Notes: generated by a model from the letters alone, not told the origin. A stretch of DNA of 64,000 nucleotides from an uncultured Phascolarctobacterium sp. (GCA_947589605.1 CANQBR010000006.1:1-64000), one strand, 5' to 3'. Numbered from the stretch's first letter, positions 1 to 8,001 are shown. Numbers and translations: made by a program.

Positions 1-412
1 GGGCGCGAGAGCGCTGCCGGTTTTGTGCCCTTACAGGGCTGAGTCAAACCACCGGCTAAGCCGGTGGTTATGCTTTTATTAGTGTGGAGTGTGGAGTGTG
101 GAGTGTGGAGTGTGGAGTTGGGTGGCCGGGCGCTGAGCTTGTCGAAGCGTTAGGGCGCCCTGCTGCGTCGGGCATTTCCTTCCTCTTGGACATTCAGCTG
201 ATTTAAATTATTGAGCTGAGGAAGCCCGGGACAAGCTCAATGACCGACGCTATACGAACCCGGCGCCGCTCAATGGGCGGCGTGCTCATCAGCGTGCTCG
301 TGTATATCGCCCCAAGTTTTTCTTCTCATTTTGTCCCCGAGACTGTATAATAAAAGTACGGTCACACTAGGGGCAAGGTGAGCAAAATATAAAAGCAAAA
401 GGAGGAAAGCCT
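1..412. repeat. Intergenic repeats and hairpins before the Rpn gene
   Basis: No convincing gene. A perfect 11-bp stem (47-57 with 59-69) is followed by a short T-rich stretch, so it may be a terminator or a mobile-element end hairpin. At about 81-117 the word GTGGAGT is repeated in tandem; similar tracts occur near 2728 and 45342. TGAGCTTGTC (about 133-142) and GACAAGCTCA (about 229-238) are inverted copies. The GAAGCCCGGGACAAGCTCA block near 221-239 recurs near 45446, marking a dispersed intergenic element. Confidence 0.6.
323..351 (+). promoter_or_regulatory. Candidate promoter for the Rpn-family gene
   Basis: TATAAT at 346-351 lies 17 bp downstream of TTCTCA (323-328), a 4/6 match to the -35 consensus. 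It sits about 60 bp before the start of the Rpn-family gene. Only the -10 is strong. Confidence 0.4.
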
Positions 413-1315
413 ATGCCCCACATGAAAAGGACCGTAAAAGACAGCGTTTTCACTTATCTTTTTCAAGACCCGCAGTACACCCTACAACTGTATAAATCGC
501 TGCACGGCGAAGACGACGGCGTCGAAGAAAAAGACATCGAAGTGGTCACGCTGACCAATGTCTTGGTCGACGACATCTACAACGACTTAGGCTTTTTGGT
601 GAAAGACAGGCTGATCGTTTTGGTGGAAGCCCAGTCGACTTTTTCCCCGAATCTTCCCATGCGCATGCTGTTTTATTTGGCAGCCACTTACAACGCCTAC
701 AGCAATGAAAAGCTATGGAGCACGCACGACGCCAAAGCGCACCGCTTCCCCGAAGCGGAAATGTATGTTATTTACACGGGGAAGGGGGAAGTGCCGGCAG
801 TCTTGAAGCTTTCTGATCTTTGCGGAGGGGATGAAAATGCGGAACTGAAGGTGAAAGTGCTGAGGGGAGATTCCGCCGACAAAAGCGACATCGTGAACCA
901 ATATGTGCGCTTTTGCAAGATCGCCGACGAAGAGCGGCGCAAAGGCGGGCCAACGGTGGAAACTGTAAAGAGGATCATCGACCGCTGTATCGAAGAAGGA
1001 GTGCTGCCGATTTTTTTGGCGTCACGGCGGAAGGAGGTAGAAAATATCATGGTAGTTTTATACGACGAAGCGAAAGCAAGAGAAATCTATGAGTACAACG
1101 TTAGGAAAGATGCCTTGGAGGAGGGGAGAGCCGAGGGCATGAAGAAAGGCAGAGCCGAGGGCAGAAACGAGGGTACCGAAAAAGGCATCTCTGCTATGGT
1201 CGCCACCTTGAAAAGGCTTGCCTTGGCGAAAAACACAATAGTTCAGGAATTAATCAGAAACTTTCAACTTTCTCCTCAAGCTGCCGAGGCGAAGGTGGAG
1301 CAGTATTGGGACTGA
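413..1315 (+). CDS. Rpn family recombination-promoting nuclease / PD-(D/E)XK transposase-family protein
   Basis: This 300-residue protein belongs to the Rpn/YhgA-like group of PD-(D/E)XK nuclease-fold proteins, often annotated as putative transposase. The N-terminus (KRTVKDSVFTYLF) is typical, and the acidic segment around residues 53-75 with D, then E-x-Q (VLVEAQST), is the family's catalytic signature. A basic/acidic stretch near residues 238-258 repeats the EGRAEG/KKGRAEG type common in this family. A GGAGG ribosome-binding site at 401-405 supports the ATG at 413. Characterised Rpn proteins are DNA endonucleases that promote RecA-independent recombination; the role here is inferred. It lies just upstream of an IS3 element, so this is an accessory region. 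Confidence 0.85.
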   Translation: MPHMKRTVKDSVFTYLFQDPQYTLQLYKSLHGEDDGVEEKDIEVVTLTNVLVDDIYNDLGFLVKDRLIVLVEAQSTFSPNLPMRMLFYLAATYNAYSNEKLWSTHDAKAHRFPEAEMYVIYTGKGEVPAVLKLSDLCGGDENAELKVKVLRGDSADKSDIVNQYVRFCKIADEERRKGGPTVETVKRIIDRCIEEGVLPIFLASRRKEVENIMVVLYDEAKAREIYEYNVRKDALEEGRAEGMKKGRAEGRNEGTEKGISAMVATLKRLALAKNTIVQELIRNFQLSPQAAEAKVEQYWD

Positions 1316-1490
1316 AAAGATCGAACAAAAAAGCAAAATGACCGGGGACGCACATTTGCGTCCCTCTCGCCCCCCTCGCCGGGGGGATTTTTTTATTTCA
1401 CGACACGCCCCTGCCTTGGACTGTACCCTTAAAAATGGACATCGAAAAAATACACCCCCTGTTGTAGAATTAAAAGAAACGACAGGGGGT

Positions 1491-1799
1491 GTAAATAAGG
1501 CTAGAAAGTATACAAAAGTAGAATCGCTAGCTGAAGATATTCTGCGTATGAAGCAGAACAGAATGACTAACCGGGAGATCGGCGAGCACCTCGGCCTAAG
1601 CAAAGAGCAGGTAAAAGGCTTGCTCCATCGACAATGCCGCAAACAACGTTTATTAGAACATGGATATATCCCACGCAAAAAGGGACGCCCAAGGAAAAAC
1701 GAAGTCGATGAGAATACAAGAAAGAACAACGAGCTGGCCAGACTTCGTATGCAGGTGGAGTTGCTTCAAAATTTTCTGTGCGAAGTTGGAAGGAGGTGA
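1491..1799 (+). CDS. IS3-family transposase OrfA (start uncertain)
   Basis: This is the DNA-binding half of the IS3 transposase. A helix-turn-helix (MTNREIGEHLGLSKEQ) is followed by a basic RKKGRPRK patch and a C-terminal leucine-rich helix. The open frame continues upstream to an ATG at 1338, but that lies outside the element's left end (1417). Inside the element the first in-frame ATG is 1548, although family-like sequence begins near 1491. The true start is therefore unresolved: either a non-standard codon or a lost start codon. The frame overlaps OrfB, with a slippery A-AAT-TTT at 1769-1775. Confidence 0.7.
   Translation, partial: VNKARKYTKVESLAEDILRMKQNRMTNREIGEHLGLSKEQVKGLLHRQCRKQRLLEHGYIPRKKGRPRKNEVDENTRKNNELARLRMQVELLQNFLCEVGRR
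1769..1775 (+). promoter_or_regulatory. Programmed -1 frameshift heptamer of the IS3 element
   Basis: The heptamer A-AAT-TTT is in phase with OrfA, and slippage moves the ribosome into the OrfB frame. It matches the X-XXY-YYZ pattern for -1 frameshifting. No strong downstream hairpin was identified by eye. Confidence 0.6.
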
Positions 1800-2647
1800 A
1801 GCTGAAATATAGGGTAATAGAGCGATTTCGGAGCAAATACAGTTTAAAGGCGATGTGCGATTTCTTCGAGGTTTCCAGAAGTGGTTACTACGCTTGGTAC
1901 AAACGGCAGCGGCGAGAGAACAGAGACGCATGGCTTCGCGACCTTATATGCGAGTGCCAAAATGAAACTAAACAGACCTACGGTTGCCGCAGAGTGCGCA
2001 GATGGCTCATGAGAAAATACAGAAAGAATGTTAATCTGAAGGCAGTGTTGCGTATAATGCGCAAGTACGATTTATTGGCCAGAGTGCGTCGTGTAAGGCC
2101 ATATACGCACTTCGATAATGCCGTACATAAGTATCCTAACCTTCTGAAGAGGGCCTTTGACCAGTCTGTGCCGAATAAATTCTGGGTGACAGACATCACA
2201 TATGTCCCTACCGCTAAGGGGATGCTATACATGTGTGTCGTGATGGATCTGTGCGGGAAAGAGGTTTTGTCCTATCGTATAGGCAATAATATGACAGCTT
2301 CTTTGGTTACTGATACAGTCAAAGCCGCTATGAAAAGGGAAAAGGTCGCTGATGGACTCGCACTCCACAGCGACCAAGGCGGTCAGTATACATCCCAAGA
2401 ATATCATGACCTAAGCAAAGTATACCATTTTTCCCCGTCAATGTCCAATCCTGGCTGCCCATACGATAATGCTGCGATGGAAAATTTCTTCGGAACATTC
2501 AAGTGCGAGTGTCTGAACCGCGTGAAGATAGCCGATCGGATTATGCTTGAGCAACTGGTTGCGGAGTATATATATTTCTATAACTACGAGCGAATCAATT
2601 TGAAAAACGGCCTTACCCCGTATGAAATCCGGAGCAAGGCCGCATAA
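1778..2647 (+). CDS. IS3-family transposase OrfB (DDE integrase catalytic subunit)
   Basis: OrfB carries the retroviral-integrase-like catalytic core (rve). An N-terminal HTH_21 region (MCDFFEVSRSGYYAWYKR) comes first. The DDE residues are D in VTDITYV, D in HSDQGGQYTS and E in NAAMENFFGTFK. It is in the -1 frame relative to OrfA; slippage on A-AAT-TTT (1769-1775) would join the frames and make the OrfAB transposase, as is standard in this family. Translation of OrfB alone from GTG 1778 is possible but not needed. Length and motifs look complete, so the element is probably active. Confidence 0.9.
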   Translation: MRSWKEVKLKYRVIERFRSKYSLKAMCDFFEVSRSGYYAWYKRQRRENRDAWLRDLICECQNETKQTYGCRRVRRWLMRKYRKNVNLKAVLRIMRKYDLLARVRRVRPYTHFDNAVHKYPNLLKRAFDQSVPNKFWVTDITYVPTAKGMLYMCVVMDLCGKEVLSYRIGNNMTASLVTDTVKAAMKREKVADGLALHSDQGGQYTSQEYHDLSKVYHFSPSMSNPGCPYDNAAMENFFGTFKCECLNRVKIADRIMLEQLVAEYIYFYNYERINLKNGLTPYEIRSKAA

Positions 2648-2877
2648 TATCGCAATATTCTACGATTGGTGGTTTATTTTTGTGCCTATTGAATGGGATA
2701 CAGTTCACCTTGCGGCCGGGGCTTATTTTAGTGTGGAGTGAGGAGTGGAGAGGGAGGAGCTTTTTATATATAGGAAGAAAAAAGGAGGACGCTCCTGTTT
2801 GGTGCGGAGCGGGGGAGCACAAGATGAAATGAAAAAGTTCTTGCTTTGACGACATAAGCAGAGGATAAAACAAAAGC

Positions 2878-2901
2878 AAGGCCCGCCTCACGGCGGGCCT
2901 T
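2878..2901 (-). terminator. Terminator after tctC
   Basis: A perfect 10-bp stem (2878-2887 with 2892-2901) with a 4-base loop is followed, read on the minus strand, by a T-rich tract. It ends the sialidase-like/tctC transcription unit. Nothing else is seen between it and the IS element except a degenerate GTGGAG tract near 2728-2750. Confidence 0.8.
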
Positions 2902-2941
2902 CGTGCTGTAAAGTTCAGATCGGAGAGAAAAAGTCACGAGC

Positions 2942-3907
2942 TCATTTCGCCAACTTCAGGAACTTGCCGTACATGGCGTGGTCCTGAGCCATCATCTTGT
3001 CGGCGTCGTCGCCGATGATGGCGGTGGGATCGATGCCCTGCTTCATGAAATAATCTTTGAATTCTTGGCTCTCGCAGGCCTTTTTGGCAGCGGCCCGCAG
3101 CACGTCCAATTTTTCTTTAGGCGTGTCCTTGGGAGCCACCAAGGTGGCCCAAGCCCGAACGGTCATGTCGTGGCCCAACTCTTTGAAGGTGGGCACGTCG
3201 GGATAAATGTTGGAGCGGGTGGCGGCCATCACCGCCAAGATCTTCAAGTTGCCGGCGTCCACCTGGCTCTTGAAAACGGAAGGATCGGAAAGAGTGGCCT
3301 GAATGTGTTTGCCGGCCAGAGCGGCGGCGATATCGGCGGTGCCTTTGGGGTAGGGCACGTGCTTGAACTGCACGCCGAATTCTTCTTCGAAATTCAAAGC
3401 GGCGATGTGCCAAATGGCGCCGGTGCCGGAATTGCCCATCTGCACCTTGCCGGGGTTGGCCTTGGCGTAGGCCACGAACTCAGCCAAACTGTCGTAGGGA
3501 GCATCCTTGGCCACGATGAGGGCCGCGGGAGCGGCGATGGGCGCGCAGATGGATACATAATCGGCATAAGTGTTTTTGCACTTGCCCTGATGGGGGAACA
3601 TGGCCAGCTCCACCGTCACCATGCCCAAGGTGTGGCCGTCGGCCTTGGCCCGGGCGGTCTCTACCATGCCGGTGACGCCGCCGCCGTCGGGCTTATTGAT
3701 GGCCACGAATTTGCTGCCGGGCAATTGCTTCTCCAAAAATTGAAGCAGGCCGCGGGCAGAAACGTCGGTGCCGCCGCCGGGAGCTTTGGGGATGATGACG
3801 TTGATGTCGCCGTCGGCGGGATAAGCGGCCTTCTTGCCGCCGCCGCAGCCGGCTGCCGCGAGAGTCAGCATGAAAAGAGATAGGATGAGGGCTAAGAGCT
3901 TCTTCAT
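2942..3907 (-). CDS. Tripartite tricarboxylate transporter substrate-binding protein, TctC/Bug family
   Basis: A 321-residue extracytoplasmic solute-binding lipoprotein. The signal peptide ends in the lipobox LAAAGC, so the mature protein is lipid-anchored. The mature part starts with the family pattern (INVIIPKAPGGGTDVSAR), with GGG and the conserved GNSGTGAIWH and HVPYPKG segments lining the carboxylate pocket in Bug proteins. AAGGAG eight bases before ATG 3907 makes this start better than the upstream GTG at 3916. It lies just downstream of the sialidase-like gene on the same strand. No TctA or TctB membrane genes are nearby, so it must use membrane subunits encoded elsewhere. The ligand is unknown; dicarboxylates are typical. 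Confidence 0.88.
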   Translation of the reverse strand: MKKLLALILSLFMLTLAAAGCGGGKKAAYPADGDINVIIPKAPGGGTDVSARGLLQFLEKQLPGSKFVAINKPDGGGVTGMVETARAKADGHTLGMVTVELAMFPHQGKCKNTYADYVSICAPIAAPAALIVAKDAPYDSLAEFVAYAKANPGKVQMGNSGTGAIWHIAALNFEEEFGVQFKHVPYPKGTADIAAALAGKHIQATLSDPSVFKSQVDAGNLKILAVMAATRSNIYPDVPTFKELGHDMTVRAWATLVAPKDTPKEKLDVLRAAAKKACESQEFKDYFMKQGIDPTAIIGDDADKMMAQDHAMYGKFLKLAK

Positions 3908-3932
3908 GTGGTACACTCCTTATCATAAAATT

Positions 3933-4955
3933 TTAAAAATTTTTTGAACGCTGATTTAATTTAAGGCAAGGCGGACGAGAGCGATGTTCTGCCGCCGCCA
4001 GGTGTAGGTGCAGGCCCTCACGTTCACTGCAAAGCAGACAGGGGTAAGAATATTCTCCCGGCCCCGTCTCCAAGTCCAGCTCCTTTTTAAAATCGAGGCC
4101 GTTTTCGGAAGAGAGGAGGCTGAGAGGGGAGCGGCTGCCCCAATTTTCGGCGACGGGATTGCAGGCAAGATAGAGTCTTTTGCCTGTATAGACCGCATCT
4201 AAGCCGCTGTTGTTGTTGGGCACGGCAAGAGGATAGGGAGAAGAAAAATTTCGCCCGTCATCGAAACTGTCGGCGCGATAAACTTTGCCTTCGCTCGAGC
4301 GCAGCAGCATGTGCACACCCAGTTCATCCTGCCACAAAGAAGGTTGGATGACGCCCCTGCCGCGAAAACTTTGGGGGCTGACGGCGATGCCGCTCGCAAA
4401 AACTTCGGAAAAATTTTCCTCGTAAGTCAAATTTTCGATGCCGATGGGGGGCGAAAGCCGCCAAGTGCGGCCGCCGTCTTCGCTTCTATCGGCAAAGGAG
4501 AGCCACTCGCCTTTTTCGGTGCTGGCCCCCGCCAAAAGAGCGCCGTCTTTCAGCGTCAGCACTTTATTGCGCACGGGGCCCCGGCCGCCCCTGTCGCCCG
4601 GCACCAATTCCTCTTCTTCCGACCAAGTGCGGCCCTCATCATAAGAGCGGCGCACAAAAGTTTGCCAAGCGGCGATGCGCCGGCCTTTTTTGTAAAAGAG
4701 CACCAGCTCTTTCCCGTTCGGCCACAGCACCGGGTTCCAATGAGGGCAGCCGCCCCCGGCGATGAGCCGAGGCTCTTGCCAATGCCCGCCGCGCAAAGCA
4801 ACGCCGTAGACGGCGCAATCGTCGGCTCCCTCTTTGCTGCCGGCAAAAAAGCAGCAATAAAGGCTGCCTCGAGGGAGGAGAGCCAAAGAGGAAGCGTGGC
4901 AGAAAGCGCCGGGAGGCTCTTTTAAAATAAATTCGCGGCTGCGGATGCTGAGCAT
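3933..4955 (-). CDS. Sialidase-like (BNR/Asp-box) family protein, C-terminus frameshifted
   Basis: A six-bladed beta-propeller protein of the sialidase superfamily, without a signal peptide, so apparently cytoplasmic. Three Asp-box motifs are visible: SYDEGRTW, SEDGGRTW and SFDDGRNF. The segment GRGVIQPSLWQ is typical of the BNR_2 group. Near 4004-4015 the frame changes: the family's usual ending (LHLTYTWRR..I..V.L) appears in another frame as TYTWRRQNIALVRLALN, stopping at 3956. The annotated tail (HLAAAEHRSRPP...) is unlike the family. The indel falls in a short CACCTACACCT repeat. Substrate is unknown; many cytoplasmic relatives are uncharacterised. It is followed by tctC on the same strand, so the two are probably co-transcribed. 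Confidence 0.75.
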   Translation of the reverse strand: MLSIRSREFILKEPPGAFCHASSLALLPRGSLYCCFFAGSKEGADDCAVYGVALRGGHWQEPRLIAGGGCPHWNPVLWPNGKELVLFYKKGRRIAAWQTFVRRSYDEGRTWSEEEELVPGDRGGRGPVRNKVLTLKDGALLAGASTEKGEWLSFADRSEDGGRTWRLSPPIGIENLTYEENFSEVFASGIAVSPQSFRGRGVIQPSLWQDELGVHMLLRSSEGKVYRADSFDDGRNFSSPYPLAVPNNNSGLDAVYTGKRLYLACNPVAENWGSRSPLSLLSSENGLDFKKELDLETGPGEYSYPCLLCSEREGLHLHLAAAEHRSRPPCLKLNQRSKNF

Positions 4956-4984
4956 GAGAGGCCTCGCGTCTTTTGATCGATACC

Positions 4985-4990
4985 ATTATA
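4985..4990 (-). promoter_or_regulatory. Candidate -10 box for the sialidase-like/tctC operon
   Basis: Read on the minus strand, TATAAT occurs 30 bases before the ATG at 4955. No good -35 was found at 16-18 bp, so only the -10 supports it. Confidence 0.35.
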
Positions 4991-5057
4991 TCATAGGAAA
5001 GAAAAGGGCGAAACAGCGAGGAAAAAATTTGCGGGCTCAAAGCTCGGCCTTCGCGTC

Positions 5058-5087
5058 TTGTCATTTGCGGCGGCGGTAGTTTATAAT
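5058..5087 (+). promoter_or_regulatory. Promoter of the yqeC-yqeB-xdhC cluster
   Basis: TTGTCA (5058-5063, 5/6) and TATAAT (5082-5087, 6/6) are separated by 18 bp. Transcription would start near 5094, just before two operator-like repeats and about 170 bases before yqeC. Confidence 0.65.
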
Positions 5088-5103
5088 GAAGGCAGGAAAG
5101 ATC

Positions 5104-5170
5104 TGTGTCAGCACTGCTGACACAAATAAGTTGGTGATGAATTTGTGACACTATCGGTGACACAAATAAG
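5104..5170 (+). promoter_or_regulatory. Two tandem operator-like repeats before yqeC
   Basis: Two copies of a 27-bp unit begin at 5104 and 5144, exactly 40 bp apart. The unit reads TGTGWCA, seven variable bases, then TGACACAAATAAG. In the first copy the core is a perfect 9-bp inverted repeat (5105-5113 with 5115-5123); the second is imperfect. They lie directly downstream of the predicted transcription start, where a repressor would block elongation. The regulator is unknown. Confidence 0.6.
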
Positions 5171-5266
5171 CCGGACAAATCATTTGCTCATAATGTCCGG
5201 GTCAAAGTCCGCCGAGGAACGGCATTGTGAGTATGAAGAAACTGTCGAGACCTTCGGTAAAAACAG

Positions 5267-5992
5267 ATGATAAATGAAGACAAGGCGGTGAAAGTTTTGT
5301 TTTCTTTTTTGCGGGACGAAAAAAAGCACGTGCTCTCTTTGGTGGGGGCCGGCGGCAAGACCACGCTCCTTTACGAATGGGCGGGATATTTTGCCCGGCG
5401 GGGCCGCAAAACTGCCGTGAGCACCACAACTCACATTTTACGGCCGCCCAAAAATTTTGCGGCCGATCTTCGCGAAGTCCGCTCGTTGTGGCAGCAGGGC
5501 GATCTCGCCGTGTGCGGCGAAGCGGAAAAAGGCACCGGCAAATCGATCGCTCCCGCTTTTTTGAAGGAACTCATAGCCGAAGCCGAGGTAGTCCTTCTCG
5601 AAGCCGACGGTGCAAAAGGCCGCCCCGCAAAAATACCCGCCCCGTGGGAGCCGGTGCTGCTCAAAGAGAGCGACGCGGTCATCGCCGTCTTCGGCCTGGA
5701 CGCTTTGGACCGGCCCTTGCAAGAAGTGTGCTTTCGCTATGAAGTCGCACAAAAAAATTTCGGACTTGCGCCTGCAGCTATTTTAGACACAGAGACGGCG
5801 GCTCGCTTGCTGCTTTCTCCCTTGGGCGGCCGCAAAAATGTGGGAGACCGAGTTTTTTATATCGTCCTCAATAAATGCGATGATGAAATATTAAAAGCTA
5901 AAGGCGAAAAGTTAAGAGAAGCACTCTGCGCCTTAGGCATGAAAAAAGAAGCCGTGGCCCTGCGGGGCACATTAGGCGATCTTTGCCTTTGA
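5267..5992 (+). CDS. yqeC: Selenium cofactor biosynthesis protein YqeC
   Basis: A 241-residue P-loop protein of the YqeC family, a marker of selenium-dependent molybdenum hydroxylase maturation. The Walker A motif is GAGGKTT near residues 28-34. The family signatures STTTHI and LLEADGAKGRPAKIPAPWEPV-like region (about 104-124) are intact. Its biochemical step is not established in general; co-occurrence with YqeB and selenium metabolism supports a role in making or inserting the labile selenium ligand. The ribosome-binding site before ATG 5267 is weak. It slightly overlaps the open frame of yqeB and leads a three-gene cluster with xdhC. Confidence 0.87.
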   Translation: MINEDKAVKVLFSFLRDEKKHVLSLVGAGGKTTLLYEWAGYFARRGRKTAVSTTTHILRPPKNFAADLREVRSLWQQGDLAVCGEAEKGTGKSIAPAFLKELIAEAEVVLLEADGAKGRPAKIPAPWEPVLLKESDAVIAVFGLDALDRPLQEVCFRYEVAQKNFGLAPAAILDTETAARLLLSPLGGRKNVGDRVFYIVLNKCDDEILKAKGEKLREALCALGMKKEAVALRGTLGDLCL

Positions 5993-6009
5993 GAAAAAAA
6001 GGAGCGGCT

Positions 6010-6840
6010 GTGGAAGAATTAAAGATAGCAGTGCGAGGAGCGGGAGACTTGGCCACCGGCGTCATCTGCAGATTGACGAGGGCAGGCTATAGGGTGCTGG
6101 CGCTGGAGCATACAGCCCCCAGCGTCATCAGAAGGCAGGCGGCCTTGGCCGAAGCTCTCTACGAGGGCAGTTTTCAAGTGGAAGGGCTCACCGCCCGCGT
6201 GATAAAAAATATAAACGAGGCGGAAAGCGTGTGGGAGAGGGGAGAAGTGCCCGTCTTGGCGGACCCCGAGGGGAGTTGCCTTAAAGACTTTCGCCCCGAC
6301 GTCCTCATCGACGCCATCATAGCCAAAAAAAATTTAGGCACGACAAAAGAGCTGGCCCCTTTCACCGTCGCCTTGGGCCCGGGCTTTGAGGCGGGCGTTG
6401 ACGTAGACATCGTTATCGAGACCCAACGAGGCCACGATTTGGGCCGCATCATCAGGCAGGGCAGCGCCGCCCCCAACAGCGGTGTGCCGGGCCTCATCGC
6501 CGGCTACGGAGCCGAGAGAGTCCTCCACGCACCGGCAGCAGGAAGGCTCAGCGTAGTGCGGGACATCGGCAGCGTCGCGGAAAAAGGCGAAGTCATCGCC
6601 CGCATCAAAACGAAAGCGGGCGAAGAAAACCCAGTGCGGGCGACTCTCACCGGTCTGGTGCGGGGCATGCTGAAAGACGGCTTTGAGGTAAAACAGGGGC
6701 TGAAAATGGCAGACATCGACCCTCGTTTGAGTGAGCTGAAAAATTGTTACACTATCTCCGACAAGGCCCGCTGCATCGCCGGCAGCGTTTTGGAAGTCGT
6801 ATGCGCCTTTGAAAGAGGACTTTTAGATAGGCAAAGTTGA
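6010..6840 (+). CDS. yqeB: Selenium-dependent molybdenum hydroxylase system protein YqeB (EF2563 family)
   Basis: A 276-residue accessory protein. The N-terminus (VRGAGDLATGVICRLTRAGYRV) is a Rossmann-like nucleotide-binding region characteristic of the EF2563/YqeB family, and GPGFEAGVDVDIVIETQRGHDLGR is the conserved central block. An AAAGGAG site at 5998-6004 fits the GTG at 6010; the upstream ATG at 5983 would overlap yqeC and lacks such a site. It is thought to act in maturation of selenium-containing molybdenum hydroxylases such as xanthine dehydrogenase or purine hydroxylase. No hydroxylase subunit is encoded in this window, so the target enzyme must lie elsewhere. Confidence 0.88.
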   Translation: MEELKIAVRGAGDLATGVICRLTRAGYRVLALEHTAPSVIRRQAALAEALYEGSFQVEGLTARVIKNINEAESVWERGEVPVLADPEGSCLKDFRPDVLIDAIIAKKNLGTTKELAPFTVALGPGFEAGVDVDIVIETQRGHDLGRIIRQGSAAPNSGVPGLIAGYGAERVLHAPAAGRLSVVRDIGSVAEKGEVIARIKTKAGEENPVRATLTGLVRGMLKDGFEVKQGLKMADIDPRLSELKNCYTISDKARCIAGSVLEVVCAFERGLLDRQS

Positions 6841-7036
6841 GGCTCACGCTTAAAGTTTCCCGCTCCAAGAGCAAAACTCAAAGACCCACAGTCAAAGACC
6901 AAAACTCGAAAACTCACAGTCAAAGAGTAAAACTCACAGATTAAAACTCACAGACTCACAGTCACAGACTAAAATTCCAAGACTGAAACTCAAAGACTCA
7001 CGTTTAAAGTCGCGCACATTTTTCCAAGAGGTCGGC
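6841..7036. repeat. Degenerate A/C-rich short repeats between yqeB and xdhC
   Basis: The 196-bp gap consists of loosely repeated words such as AAAACTCA, AAAGACTCACAGTC and AGACTAAAA, with no fixed period. It looks like degenerated tandem repeats and has no coding potential in frame with the neighbours. Confidence 0.6.
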
Positions 7037-7984
7037 ATGGACAGAAAATTATTGCAAAAAGCAATAGACTTCATCGAAAAAGAAGAGCCCGCCCTTTTTG
7101 CGGCGGTGGTGAAGCGGGAAGGCTCCGGCCCCCGGGGGCCGGGAGCCGTGCTGCTGCTGACCGCCGCCGGCCCCGCCGGCGGCACCGTGGGAGGCGGCGC
7201 TTTGGAAGCGGCAGCCATAAAAGAAGGGCAGAAAATGTTGAGGGACGGCTCTGCCCCTAGGCTCCGCTCTTATCGCCTGGACCCTGCGGGAGGGGCCTAT
7301 TGCGGCGGCGCAGTAGAGCTCATCTTTTATCCTTTAAAGAAAAAAGACGCAGCCCTTTTGCTCTCGTTGGCGCAGCGTTTAGAAAGGCCCGCATCCCCCT
7401 GCGCTCTGCTGTGGCCCTTAGAAGGCGGCAGTCTTTTAGCGAGCGACGATGCAGCGGACAGCGGCCTCATAAGAAAAGAAGGGAAAAAATATTTCGCGCA
7501 AATTTTGAACGAAGAAGACCGAGTCTACATCTTCGGCAGCGGCCACGTGGCCCGGGCCTTGGTGCCTGTTTTGGCCCGCACCGGTTTTCGCTGCGTAGTG
7601 TGCGACGATAGATATGATCTTTTGACGAAAGAAAATTTCCCAGATGCCGATGAGCTGCGCCTCATCGATTACGAAGAGCTGACGGCCTTTCACGCTCTCG
7701 GCCCCGCTGCTTATGCCGCAGTGATGACGCGAGGCCATCTTTTTGACACGAAGACCGAGGCAGCCCTCTTAAAGTCGGCGGCCAAATACATCGGCGTGAT
7801 GGGCAGCAGCACCAAGGCCCGCTTGGTGAGAGAAGAACTCAGCGCTCTCGGGTTCAGCGAAGAACGCTTGGCGAGGGTGCACAGCCCCATAGGCCTTGAC
7901 ATCGGCAGCGAAACACCGGAAGAGATAGCCGTCAGCATCGCAGCTCAAATGGTGGCGGTGCGTCATGGGCTTTCGGGAGCATAA
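7037..7984 (+). CDS. xdhC: XdhC/CoxI family molybdenum hydroxylase maturation protein
   Basis: A 315-residue XdhC-family protein. XdhC proteins bind molybdenum cofactor and help insert its sulfurated form into xanthine dehydrogenase-type enzymes. The N-terminal XdhC_CoxI domain contains RREGSGPR-like and [10 protein letters not shown] segments; the C-terminal Rossmann domain begins with [13 protein letters not shown] near residue 168 and includes [10 protein letters not shown] and [10 protein letters not shown]. The start at 7037 follows a modest AGAGG site. It is separated from yqeB by a repeat tract but in the same orientation, so it probably shares the selenium/molybdenum role. Confidence 0.87.
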   Translation: MDRKLLQKAIDFIEKEEPALFAAVVKREGSGPRGPGAVLLLTAAGPAGGTVGGGALEAAAIKEGQKMLRDGSAPRLRSYRLDPAGGAYCGGAVELIFYPLKKKDAALLLSLAQRLERPASPCALLWPLEGGSLLASDDAADSGLIRKEGKKYFAQILNEEDRVYIFGSGHVARALVPVLARTGFRCVVCDDRYDLLTKENFPDADELRLIDYEELTAFHALGPAAYAAVMTRGHLFDTKTEAALLKSAAKYIGVMGSSTKARLVREELSALGFSEERLARVHSPIGLDIGSETPEEIAVSIAAQMVAVRHGLSGA

Positions 7985-7989
7985 GTATT

Positions 7990-8001
7990 CTTGTATACAA
8001 G
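7990..8001. promoter_or_regulatory. 12-bp perfect palindrome before the gltB promoter
   Basis: CTTGTATACAAG is a perfect palindrome directly upstream of the candidate gltB -35 hexamer. It may be a binding site for a nitrogen-responsive or other regulator; the protein is unknown. Confidence 0.4.

Larger units (their letters stand above)
1417..2707 (+). mobile_element. Intact IS3-family insertion sequence
   Basis: The element is 1291 bp. The left end reads TGGACTGTACCC from 1417 and the reverse complement of the right end, ending at 2707, reads TGAACTGTATCC, giving imperfect terminal inverted repeats of about 24 bp. The triplet CCT occurs directly outside both ends (1414-1416 and 2708-2710), a 3-bp target duplication as expected for IS3-family transposition. 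Two overlapping frames (OrfA, OrfB) fill the element and OrfB keeps its DDE residues. The intact ends and duplication suggest a fairly recent insertion. Confidence 0.88.

Noticed and set aside
47-69. IS200/IS605 end hairpin
   Set aside because: The stem resembles such ends, but no tnpA or tnpB is present and a terminator explains it equally well.
1338-1416. N-terminal extension of OrfA
   Set aside because: These codons lie outside the IS left end, so they belong to the target site rather than the transposase.
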